Shown piece after piece: positions 1 to 10,997 of a DNA stretch of 64,000 nt. The stretch covers positions 2,356,001 to 2,420,000 of the forward strand of contig OZ244154.1 of NCBI GenBank assembly GCA_965216335.1, written 5' to 3'. Within the stretch, counting starts at the first letter, position 1. Each line of letters begins with the position of its first letter. The notes beneath the pieces were generated by a model. The model made no database searches. It was given only the letters and a program-made list of their open reading frames with translations, and was not told the origin of the DNA. The translations under genes and the position numbers were made by a program. The stretch comes from JAHEJE01 sp965216335. Lineage in GTDB: Bacteria; Pseudomonadota; Alphaproteobacteria; Rhizobiales; Aestuariivirgaceae.

Positions 1-856
1 CACCGTCGCGCACAACCTGGTGAGCCAGGTCGCGCAGCACCGCGTTCAGCGCTTTCCTGAACGACTTCAGCCGCCGGTCGGATGCGCTGCGCAGGTCCTT
101 CAGGCGATCGGGCCGCTTGCCGGTGGCGCATAACAGCACCGTATCCGATGTCGAGGTATCGCCATCCACGGTGATGGCGTTGAAACTCTCTTCAACGCCG
201 GCGGTCAGGAGTTTCTGCAGGATCCCCTTCGGCAATGCAGCGTCGGTGAAAACGAATGCCAGCATGGTCGCCATGTCCGGCGCGATCATGCCGGAGCCCT
301 TGGCGATGCCGTTGATGGTCACGCTGCGCCCGCCCAGGCGGCACGTCGCACCCGCCCGCTTGGCGAAGGTATCGGTCGTCATGATCGCTTCCGACGCCGC
401 CTGCCACTGACCAGCTTCCGCCTGCGTTGCCATACCGTCGAACAGATTTGCGATCGGTGCGGGATCAAGCGTTTCACCGATCACCCCCGTTGAGGCGATA
501 AACACCTGCGATGGCTTGCAATCAAAGACCTTCGCCGCGGCCGTCGCGGTTGCCTTGACGGTTGCAACGCCGGCCTTGCCGGTAAAGGCATTGGCATTGC
601 CGGCGTTGACGACAATGGCGCGGGCCTGTCCGGCCTTCAGGTTGGCGCGGCACCAGTCAACCGGCGCTGAGCGGGTCTTGGAGCTCGTCAGCACACCGGC
701 AATTGTGCTGCCCTTGTCAAGCAGCGCAACCAGCAGGTCCGGCCGGCCGGCATACTTCAGCCCGGTGTTGGCCGTCGCCAGGCGGACACCGGCAATCGGG
801 CCGAGCGCCGCGTCGTTCTTCGGTGCCAGCGGTGAACGGGGGAGGTTGCCTGCCAT
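1..856 (-). CDS. argJ: Bifunctional glutamate N-acetyltransferase / amino-acid acetyltransferase ArgJ (3' end cut off)
   Basis: Arginine biosynthesis enzyme that recycles the acetyl group from N-acetylornithine to glutamate. The frame is open from the ATG at 854-856 to the window edge (285 codons), so the C-terminal part lies outside. Visible family signatures are an N-terminal stretch starting MAGNLPRSPLAPK, the autoproteolysis region KGSGMIAPDMATML (ArgJ proteins cleave themselves between Ala and Thr of the MATML motif), and the downstream segment TVDGDTSTSDT. It begins 48 bp after the stop of the parvulin foldase gene on the same strand, so the two are probably co-transcribed. A short plus-strand reading frame inside it is a shadow. 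Confidence 0.93.
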   Translation of the reverse strand, partial: MAGNLPRSPLAPKNDAALGPIAGVRLATANTGLKYAGRPDLLVALLDKGSTIAGVLTSSKTRSAPVDWCRANLKAGQARAIVVNAGNANAFTGKAGVATVKATATAAAKVFDCKPSQVFIASTGVIGETLDPAPIANLFDGMATQAEAGQWQAASEAIMTTDTFAKRAGATCRLGGRSVTINGIAKGSGMIAPDMATMLAFVFTDAALPKGILQKLLTAGVEESFNAITVDGDTSTSDTVLLCATGKRPDRLKDLRSASDRRLKSFRKALNAVLRDLAHQVVRDG

Positions 857-904
857 TTTGGCTGTCCTTGGTTTGAACCGGTCCGCCTGGCCCCGGCGAA
901 CCGT

Positions 905-1819
905 CTATTCCTGCTTGTCGGATTTGCCGCCGCTGGTGGTGTTATGCTGCTGCTGTTGCTGCTCGAGCAGTTTCTGGCGCTGCTTTTCGGTTTCTTCCTG
1001 CAGCTTGACCAGGTCCGGGTCGATAATCTCGATCTTGCCGGTCTTGCGCAGCTCGAGAATCTTGTCCTGCACGGCCTGGCGCAGCAGCACCTGGCGGATC
1101 GCCGGCTTGACGTTTTCGAGCGGCTGGGCACCCTGTTCCTTGATGTCTTCCAGCTTGATGATGTGCCAGCCAAAGTCGGTCTTGATCGGCGCCGATACAT
1201 CGCCCGGCTTCATGGCAAACACCGCGTTGGAGAACTCGGGCACCATTTCGCCGGCTGAGAAATAACCCAGATCGCCGCCATACTCCTTCGATCCGTCGAC
1301 GCTGTACTGCTTGGCAAGGTCCTCAAACTTATCTCCGGCCTTCAACCTTTCGGAGATCGTTTTGGCCTCTTCCTCGGTACCCAACAAGATGTGGCGGGCC
1401 CGGGCGCGCTTTTCCGGCGTCACCTTGGCAGCCTGCGCGTCGTAGGCTTTCCTGATCTCGTCGTCGGTGATCTGCGGCTTGATCTTGGCTGCGAAATAAG
1501 CGTCGCGCAACGCCTTGACCTGATAGAAGGCAAGCCGTTCCTTGTACTCGGAGCTGTCCTGCACACCTTCGGTCACGGCCAATTGGGCGAGCAGGTGGCG
1601 TTCCACGAGATACTCAACAATGAACGGATATCGAAGCTTGGCCGGCACGTCCGACAGATGCGGCAAAATATCATCGGCCGCCAATTTGACCTCGGAGGCG
1701 GTGATCGTGTGTCCGTTGACCCTGACGGCGGCCTTGTCTTCCTTGTCCTGCGCCATGCCCGCCTGACCACCAAGCGTGGTAAAGCAGACGATCCCGGCTA
1801 TCAGCAATGCTCGTTTCAT
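905..1819 (-). CDS. Periplasmic parvulin-type peptidyl-prolyl cis-trans isomerase
   Basis: A 304-residue exported foldase of the PrsA/SurA parvulin type, which helps outer-membrane and secreted proteins fold in the periplasm. Residues 1-24 form a signal peptide (MKRALLIAGIVCFTTLGG then AGMAQ). The rotamase domain lies at about residues 140-235, with the family segments ARHILL, GGDLGYF and GWHIIKL. The C-terminus is a charged, Gln-rich coiled-coil tail. The open frame extends further upstream, but the ATG at 1817-1819 has a GAGGAAG ribosome site just before it and is the only start that gives a signal peptide. It lies upstream of argJ and diverges from secA, so foldase and translocase sit back to back. 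Confidence 0.9.
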   Translation of the reverse strand: MKRALLIAGIVCFTTLGGQAGMAQDKEDKAAVRVNGHTITASEVKLAADDILPHLSDVPAKLRYPFIVEYLVERHLLAQLAVTEGVQDSSEYKERLAFYQVKALRDAYFAAKIKPQITDDEIRKAYDAQAAKVTPEKRARARHILLGTEEEAKTISERLKAGDKFEDLAKQYSVDGSKEYGGDLGYFSAGEMVPEFSNAVFAMKPGDVSAPIKTDFGWHIIKLEDIKEQGAQPLENVKPAIRQVLLRQAVQDKILELRKTGKIEIIDPDLVKLQEETEKQRQKLLEQQQQQHNTTSGGKSDKQE

Positions 1820-2205
1820 GACTTCCTCTGCGCCACAGCCGCGCGATATCCGCAGTCTGTTCGTTACGGGATGAACTTTCGGTCTCATTGCAGCGCAATT
1901 CCGGCAACAATATGCCCGGCGCCCATTTCGCCCCCCAAGCTTCAATCCCAGCTGTTTGACCGCGCACAATGATCGCAAAGCGGTTATCTTTCAAGGTGTC
2001 TGCGATGAATTCCCCGTGATTCTTCGCCGATCAGGCTACAAGCCACATTGAACATGGCCGGTCGCCTGCCTATCTGGCATGCGGGGCATGTACGCGGCGA
2101 TTGCCCGAACCGCGCAAGTTGATTAGAAAGCTGGTAAACTAACCCCATCCGTCGTGATCCTGCGCAGCATGCGGCCAGCTTCACACCTCATGGAGAAACG
2201 ACCCG

Positions 2206-4923
<2,718 letters not shown>

Positions 4924-4936
4924 GGTCTGTTGAGTA

Positions 4937-7759
4937 TCAGGCGGATTTCCGATCATCCAGCGACTGATAGATGGTGTTCAGTTCGTCCATGGCGCCTGAC
5001 AGCAGGCCGGAAATCCGTCCAAGTGACGCCGGCAGGTCGAACGACTGGCCGAGACGGACCGTCTCTTCGAGCCTGTTGCATTCCGCCGTCAGTTCGCTGG
5101 CACCGATATTGGCCGACAATGACTTCAGAGCATGCACGGCATCGGCAAGTGCCGCCAGATCGTCGCTGGCCGAAAGCAGTCTGACCTTCTCCAGCGCGCC
5201 TGGAGCGTGCTCCCTGTAAAGTTCGATCGTCCGTCCCAGAAGCTGCGGACCGTTGTCCGACACGCTGAGTATCTCATCGATGATCTCACGATCGATGTGG
5301 CGGGTCTGACCGTCGTTCTCCGGCGCGCCAACAGGTTCCGCGGTCGGCAGGTCGCCCTCGGTGCGGTGGGTCTCCTCGACCGTTTCAAGCTTTTCCGCCG
5401 ACACCTCCGGCTCGCCCACCCATTGGCGCAGGCAATCGGCGATTGTCTGCATGGTGAACGGCTTGGTGATCAGCCCGTTCATGCCGCTTCGCTGCCATCG
5501 GTCGGCCGGCGATCCGGCAACATGTGCGGTCAATGCAATGACCGGTGTCGGTGCCCGGTCGCTTCCGGTTTCGATCTGCCTGATCTGCTCGGTTGCGGTG
5601 TAGCCGTCCATGTCCGGCATGCTGCAATCCATGAACACCAGCGCATAGTCCGCCGCCTGGAACATGCTTATTGCCTCGCGGCCGTCAACAGCGATATCGG
5701 TTATGACGTTCAGGCGCCGCAGCACCTCGATGATAACCTCGCGGTTGACCGGATTATCGTCGGCCACCAGAACACGGGCGCCTTGAAAGTCCGGCAGGCT
5801 GGCCTGCTGTTCGGTCTGTCCGCTGACTGCATTGATGCCGCGCAGTTTGCCCTGTGCCGCCGCCCTCAGGATGTCCGCAATATCGCGGCGCGAAACCGGG
5901 CGCACGATGACATCGTCGGCCAGGCCACAGTTCAGCAGCTGATCGCTTTCGACATCCCCCATCTCATTGACCAGTATGATCTTCGGCCGGCTTCCGGAGC
6001 CCTCACGAGAAGCATCGGGCAGCGTCTGAACGAATGCGGACTCGACGAACACGGCGTCGTAGGACTCCAGCCGGTCGGACAGCGCCTGATTGTCGGCGAA
6101 CACATCGCAACTCTTGGCCATCGAGGTGAGATATTTGGCGATGGCATGTGGCGTCGCCGCTCCCGGCACCGCGACTGCAAACCGCTGCGGGCCGGCCGCC
6201 GACGGCACGGTCGGTTCCGGGGCGGCCGCATCGACGACATCGGCGCTCAGATGCACCGTAAACTGCGTTCCCGAACCCGGTTTGCTCTTGACCGAAATCG
6301 TTCCGTTCATGGCTTCGACCAGACGTTTGCAGATCGAAAGACCGAGCCCGGTGCCGCCAAACCGCCGGGTCGTCGTCTGGTCGGCCTGCGAAAATGCGGA
6401 AAAGATCGTCGCCAGCTTATCCTCGGCGATGCCGATACCGGTGTCGGTGACGGTGATCTCAAAATCGACGCAACCGGTCTGGACCGAACCGGGCCTGCAA
6501 TGCACGCTTATCGCGACGTAGCCGGCATCGGTGAATTTCAGGGCGTTGTTGACCAGATTGCTCAGCACCTGGTTGAGGCGCACCGGATCGCCGGCAATGC
6601 GGTCGGGCACGTCCGGCGCGACATAAGCGGCCAGATCGATGTTCTTGCTGGCGGCTTTTTCCCAGAACAGATTGAGCACGTCGTCGATAATGCCGTTCAG
6701 ATCGCAGGGGATGGTTTCGAGGTCCAGCTTGCCGGCTTCGATCTTGGACAAATCGAGGATGTCGTTGATGATCGTCAGCAGGCTCTGGCCCGAGCGCACG
6801 ATGACTTCCGCAAAGCGCTGCTGGCGGCGCGACAGCCCGCCGCCAGCCAGCAGCTCGGCCATCACCATGACACCGTTCATCGGCGTGCGGATCTCGTGAC
6901 TCATGGTGGCCAGGAAGTCCGACTTGGCGACATTGGCGGCCTCGGCGGCCTCCTTGGCCACGGTCAGTTCCCGTGTGCGTTGCGCAACGGTTTGTTCCAG
7001 GTTGCTGCGGTGCTGCGACAGTTCGGCATCGCGCTGGTTGATCTGGTCCAGCATGTCGTTGAAGGCATCGACCAGATCGCCGGTCTCGTCATTCGACTGC
7101 TTGCCGGCGCGGTGCGAGAAGTCATGGGTTTCGCGCACCCTGGTCATCGATTCGGCAAGCTTGAGAAGCGGTCCGGTGATCCGGTGCTTCATACAGTAGG
7201 CAACGATGAACCCGAACAGGCAGGCGGCAAAGGCAGCAACGAACACACCCATAAGTCCTTCCACCACGCCGTCACGAACGCTCGAGATATCTGCCAGCAA
7301 ATAGAGACCGCCGACCCGCTGCCCGGCATTGATCACCGGCACCTGCACGCCAAGTGATGCCCCTCCGAGCAACGACAGCACAGTCGGTGTGTCCGACCCG
7401 CTTTGGACTTTCTGCTGTCGGCTGTGCGTAACCAGAATGGCCGATCCCAGCGATGCGAAGTATCTGTTCTCGGCATCGGTGACCTGGACATAGGGCACGG
7501 ACGGCATTTGCGAAATCGCCCGGATGGCGCTGAGGGCGGCCTGTTTGTTGTTCTTTGCCACATGCGGCGCGATGACGGCGGCAAATACCCGCGCGGTGGC
7601 TTTCAGTTCGTTGTGGCGGGACCCGATATTGGCTTCCGCCTGACGCCACACGAAGAACCCCGCGGCGCTGAACACCGAGGTGAACACCGCCAGCAGGACC
7701 AGCATCGTGATCTTGTTGGCAATGGATTGGCGCGGCTGGGCGGTGATTTGCTGGGCCAA
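4937..7759 (-). CDS. Hybrid sensor histidine kinase with receiver and HPt domains (BarA-like architecture)
   Basis: A 940-residue membrane phosphorelay protein. Transmembrane helices lie at about 17-38 and 168-190, flanking a periplasmic sensor region. A HAMP-like linker follows (about 191-245), then a coiled coil, a HisKA domain with SHEIRTP (His288), and an HATPase domain with NNALKFT (about 404), DTGIGI and GGTGLGLSI. Residues 525-640 look like a receiver without its phosphoacceptor. A full receiver follows with Asp711 (VFMDCSMPDMDG) and KPF at 766-768. The C-terminal HPt domain carries AVHALKS (His876). This order resembles BarA/ArcB tripartite kinases. The ligand is not apparent. It diverges from a second kinase gene at 7933 and may exchange phosphate with it. 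Confidence 0.9.
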   Translation of the reverse strand: MAQQITAQPRQSIANKITMLVLLAVFTSVFSAAGFFVWRQAEANIGSRHNELKATARVFAAVIAPHVAKNNKQAALSAIRAISQMPSVPYVQVTDAENRYFASLGSAILVTHSRQQKVQSGSDTPTVLSLLGGASLGVQVPVINAGQRVGGLYLLADISSVRDGVVEGLMGVFVAAFAACLFGFIVAYCMKHRITGPLLKLAESMTRVRETHDFSHRAGKQSNDETGDLVDAFNDMLDQINQRDAELSQHRSNLEQTVAQRTRELTVAKEAAEAANVAKSDFLATMSHEIRTPMNGVMVMAELLAGGGLSRRQQRFAEVIVRSGQSLLTIINDILDLSKIEAGKLDLETIPCDLNGIIDDVLNLFWEKAASKNIDLAAYVAPDVPDRIAGDPVRLNQVLSNLVNNALKFTDAGYVAISVHCRPGSVQTGCVDFEITVTDTGIGIAEDKLATIFSAFSQADQTTTRRFGGTGLGLSICKRLVEAMNGTISVKSKPGSGTQFTVHLSADVVDAAAPEPTVPSAAGPQRFAVAVPGAATPHAIAKYLTSMAKSCDVFADNQALSDRLESYDAVFVESAFVQTLPDASREGSGSRPKIILVNEMGDVESDQLLNCGLADDVIVRPVSRRDIADILRAAAQGKLRGINAVSGQTEQQASLPDFQGARVLVADDNPVNREVIIEVLRRLNVITDIAVDGREAISMFQAADYALVFMDCSMPDMDGYTATEQIRQIETGSDRAPTPVIALTAHVAGSPADRWQRSGMNGLITKPFTMQTIADCLRQWVGEPEVSAEKLETVEETHRTEGDLPTAEPVGAPENDGQTRHIDREIIDEILSVSDNGPQLLGRTIELYREHAPGALEKVRLLSASDDLAALADAVHALKSLSANIGASELTAECNRLEETVRLGQSFDLPASLGRISGLLSGAMDELNTIYQSLDDRKSA

Positions 7760-7932
7760 GGCTGAGGTCCAAATCGCGGGATGCGGTTGATGAAGGTCTC
7801 AGTATGGCCCGGCAGAGGTTAATGATCACCTGCCGGATTGCAGCGTTAACGCTGTTCGGCAACGCGAATTTAACGGGCGGCACGCTATTATCCGGCTCAG
7901 ATACAACGAACATCGACCGAGAACCAAATTTC

Positions 7933-9108
7933 ATGCAGATTTCTGCGCCAGGCTTGTCCGACAATCGAAGTCTTCATCGCGTGCTCGTCGCCGACGACGA
8001 CCCGATCCTTTGCGAGCTGATGGAAGCAAAGCTCGGTACCGGACAGATGAGCATCTGCACGGTGAATGACGGAGCGGCGGCCTGGAAGAAACTCAAGGAG
8101 ACCCGTTTCGATCTGGCGATCATCGATCTCAACATGCCGGAGCTGAACGGATTTGAGCTGATCCATCATCTGCGCCAGACACCGCGCACACTCGACCTGC
8201 CGATTATCGTCGCCACCAGCCGCAACGATGAAGAGGCGATCCAGAGATCGTTTGCCGCCGGTGCCACGTCGTTCATAACCAAGCCGATCAACTGGTCGCT
8301 GCTCAACCACCAGATCCGCTTCGTGCTGCGCTCCAGCGAGGTTGAGCGCGAGTTGCGCCAGGCCCGCGTTGCCGCCGACCTGGCCAACCGCACAAAGGAC
8401 AACCTGTTTCAGCTTCTCGGCCATGAACTTCGCACGCCGCTCAACGTACTGGTCGGCTTTGCCGACGTCCTGAAGGCCGAATTGGCAAAGAAGCTCAAAG
8501 CCGAAGAAAAAGAGCATCTGGAAAACATGACCGACGCGGCCATGCGCCTCAACAGTGTCGTTGGAGACGTCTTGACCTACTCCCGCCTGTTTGCCGGCAC
8601 CGCGGTTTCCACGCCTGAGGAATGCTTCGTCTCCGACATCATCGAGGACTGCCAGGTCATGGCAAAGGCGCAAGCCCACGCAAGCGGCGTCAGGCTGGTC
8701 GCCGAATCGCTGCTTGAACCGATTGCGCTGAGTTGCGACCGCAGACAGATTTTGGACGGCTTCAATCGCCTGATCGAGAATGCCATAAAGTTCTCGCAAC
8801 CCGAAGGCATCGTCGAGGTATGGGCCACGTTCAGGCCCGGCAACTGCCTTGACCTGTCCGTTCGCGACAAAGGACCCGGCATCGAAGCCGACCGACTCGC
8901 AGAGTGCCTGAAGCCGTTCTTCCAGGCCGACATGTCGACAACCCGCAATGTTGAAGGACTGGGGCTCGGCCTGGCCATAGCCAAGAAGATCGCCGAACTG
9001 CACGACGGTAGCCTGATCATCGAATCATCGAACAACACGGGCACGGTTGCGACCATCCGTCTGCCGGCCAATCGTGTCATCGAACCCAACAGGCAACAGA
9101 GCGCCTGA
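7933..9108 (+). CDS. Receiver-histidine kinase hybrid (soluble)
   Basis: A cytoplasmic signalling protein of 391 residues from the chosen ATG. The N-terminal receiver covers about residues 14-132, with acidic pocket DDD at 21-23, phosphoacceptor Asp65 (IIDLNMPELNG) and KPI at 117-119. A HisKA domain (GHELRTP, His164) and an HATPase domain (NAIKFS, DKGPGI, GLGLGLAI) follow. There is no membrane segment, so the input is probably phosphorylation of its own receiver. In-frame starts at 7804 and 7822 would add up to 43 residues of no recognisable domain; 7822 has an AGAGG site before it, so the start is uncertain. It is divergently paired with the BarA-like kinase at 4937-7759. Confidence 0.85.
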   Translation: MQISAPGLSDNRSLHRVLVADDDPILCELMEAKLGTGQMSICTVNDGAAAWKKLKETRFDLAIIDLNMPELNGFELIHHLRQTPRTLDLPIIVATSRNDEEAIQRSFAAGATSFITKPINWSLLNHQIRFVLRSSEVERELRQARVAADLANRTKDNLFQLLGHELRTPLNVLVGFADVLKAELAKKLKAEEKEHLENMTDAAMRLNSVVGDVLTYSRLFAGTAVSTPEECFVSDIIEDCQVMAKAQAHASGVRLVAESLLEPIALSCDRRQILDGFNRLIENAIKFSQPEGIVEVWATFRPGNCLDLSVRDKGPGIEADRLAECLKPFFQADMSTTRNVEGLGLGLAIAKKIAELHDGSLIIESSNNTGTVATIRLPANRVIEPNRQQSA

Positions 9109-9236
9109 CCCCCTCCCTGATCACCAGGGTCGAGTCGGCTCAATCTGAATTGATCCTGTTTTCAGTCACTGCTTGGCGGCCGATGTCACAAGAGCTAGTC
9201 TCCGCGGACACAACTCGGTTTCGGGACCTGCAGGAC

Positions 9237-10277
9237 ATGCAATCCAATCGCGTCATCAATGTCGTCGCCGCGCACGCCGAAGGCGAGATCGGCAAGGTCA
9301 TCACCGGCGGTGTACTGCCGCCGCCCGGCGATACCGTTCATGACCAGCAGCAATGGCTGTGGAACAACAATGACGGGCTGCGCAAGTTCCTGCTCTATGA
9401 ACCGCGGGGCGGCGCCTTCACCCACGTCAACCTGCTGGTGCCGGCCAGGCATCCCGACGCCGATGCCGGGTTCATCATCATGGAACCGGACGACTATCCG
9501 CCGATGTCGGGTTCGAACTGCATCTGCGTATCCACCGTCCTGCTGGAAACCGGCCTGATCGCCATGCAGGAGCCCGAAACCCGCATGACGCTGGAAACGC
9601 CGGGCGGGCTGGTCAGGGTCGTGGCGGCGTGCAGGGACGGCCGGGTCGAACGCATCAAGCTGTGGAATGTGCCGTGCTATGCCGCACTCATCGACGCCGA
9701 TGTCGACGTGCCCGGCTTCGGCACGGTGCGGCTGGACGTCGGCTACGGCGGCGCATTCTTTGCCATCGTCGACGCCGGATATTTCGGTTTCGAGATCGCA
9801 GCCCACGAAGCCCGCCAGCTTGTCGAGACCGGCGAAGCGATCAAGCAGGCGGCGAATGAACAATTGAGTGTCGTTCACCCGGACATGCCCGACCTCGACA
9901 CCATCGCTTTCACCGAGTTCACCCGGCCGCTGGAAACTGTTGAAGGCGAGCTCACCGGTCGCAACACTGTCGTCATCTCGCCCGGCAAGCTCGATCGCAG
10001 CCCGTGCGGCACCGGCACCAGCGCCCGCATGGCGGTGCTGGCGGCGAAAGGCCAGTTGTCGAAAGGCGACGGGTTCGTCTCCCGCTCGGTGATTGGTTCG
10101 CGGTTCGACGCGGTGATCGAGGAAGAAACACGGCTTGCCGACGGAACGCCGGCCATCGTGCCTTCGATCTCCGGCCGTGCCTGGATCAGCGGCTATCACA
10201 ACTATGTGCTCGACCCGCGCGACCCGTGGCCCGAGGGCTACACGCTGTCCGATACCTGGTACCGGGCCTTGGACTGA
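9237..10277 (+). CDS. Proline racemase-family enzyme (4-hydroxyproline epimerase-like, Ser/Cys type)
   Basis: Member of the proline racemase superfamily, which epimerises or dehydrates proline and hydroxyproline. The ATG at 9237 gives 346 residues, the usual family length, and begins just before the conserved RVINVV...HAEGE strand. Earlier in-frame starts at 9150 and 9183 are possible. The first catalytic position, Cys in classical racemases (MCGH), is Ser here (PPMSGSN, Ser91). The second is intact in DRSPCGTGT (Cys257). That Ser/Cys pair separates it from Cys/Cys racemases and Cys/Thr dehydratases, so the exact substrate is open. No hydroxyproline catabolic genes flank it. It converges with the CMD-family gene, with only 3 bp between stops. 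Confidence 0.85.
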   Translation: MQSNRVINVVAAHAEGEIGKVITGGVLPPPGDTVHDQQQWLWNNNDGLRKFLLYEPRGGAFTHVNLLVPARHPDADAGFIIMEPDDYPPMSGSNCICVSTVLLETGLIAMQEPETRMTLETPGGLVRVVAACRDGRVERIKLWNVPCYAALIDADVDVPGFGTVRLDVGYGGAFFAIVDAGYFGFEIAAHEARQLVETGEAIKQAANEQLSVVHPDMPDLDTIAFTEFTRPLETVEGELTGRNTVVISPGKLDRSPCGTGTSARMAVLAAKGQLSKGDGFVSRSVIGSRFDAVIEEETRLADGTPAIVPSISGRAWISGYHNYVLDPRDPWPEGYTLSDTWYRALD

Positions 10278-10280
10278 AAT

Positions 10281-10859
10281 TCAGCCGCGTGCCGACGAAT
10301 GGTACTCGGCATTGGGGCGCATATCGGTTGCCGCGGCCATTCGGTTCGACATGTTGAAAAATCCCGCGACCGCGCCGATGTCCCAGATATCTCGATCGCT
10401 GAAGCCTGCATCGCGCAACGCCTGCCGATGGCTGTCGTCGATCGTCTGCGGCGACGTCGTCAGTTGCCAGGCGAAATCCAGCATCGCCCGTTGCCGGTCA
10501 TCGAGCCTGGCGGCACGATAATTCATCACCATCTGCTCGCCCAGCTCCGGGTCGCCGGATAACTGGCGCACCGCCGCCCCGTGCGCCACCAGGCAGTAGT
10601 AGCAATGATTGACGCTCGACACGACGACGGCGATCATCTCACGCTCCAGTTTCGTGAGGCCGGACGGCGCCAGCATCAGGTCGTTATACATGTCGGCGAA
10701 CACCTGCAGCTTTTCCGGGTTGAAGGCATAGGCCTTGAGCACGTTCGGCACGAAACCGAGTTTCTCCTCGCACTTGGCGAAGTAGGCCTGCTGGGCCTCG
10801 CTCAGTTCGCTTTCAGTCTCCAGCTCCAGCGCGATGACGTCGACGTCTTGCCCGGTCAT
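10281..10859 (-). CDS. Peroxidase-related protein, carboxymuconolactone decarboxylase (AhpD-like) family
   Basis: A 192-residue all-helical protein of the CMD/AhpD fold. The redox motif is HCYYCLVAHG (about residues 85-94), with Cys-x-x-Cys and the following His, as in AhpD-type alkylhydroperoxidases. The C-terminal part (DIGAVAGFFNMSNRMA) matches the subgroup annotated as uncharacterised peroxidase-related enzymes. It probably works in the cytoplasm in thiol-based peroxide detoxification, but the partner reductase is unknown. A monocistronic unit seems likely, since its neighbours on both sides are on the opposite strand. Confidence 0.85.
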   Translation of the reverse strand: MTGQDVDVIALELETESELSEAQQAYFAKCEEKLGFVPNVLKAYAFNPEKLQVFADMYNDLMLAPSGLTKLEREMIAVVVSSVNHCYYCLVAHGAAVRQLSGDPELGEQMVMNYRAARLDDRQRAMLDFAWQLTTSPQTIDDSHRQALRDAGFSDRDIWDIGAVAGFFNMSNRMAAATDMRPNAEYHSSARG

Positions 10860-10997
10860 GCCTAACTCCCTGGTCAGTTATCGAAAACCTGCCGCAGACC
10901 CATAATCCGGCAATTACGTCTCTAGCACGCATTATACTTTCGCACTAAGGTACGCCAACCAGCGAACGAAAAAATCTGCAATGAGGGGAGCTCACGC

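Noticed and set aside
5132..7357. 741-codon plus-strand frame opposite the hybrid kinase
   Set aside because: It is Arg/His/Gly-rich and domain-free, and lies wholly over a kinase with all its motifs.
10901..10938. Possible sigma-70 promoter (TATACT at 10933) before the glutamate dehydrogenase
   Set aside because: No acceptable -35 hexamer lies 16-18 nt upstream, so it was left out of the feature list.
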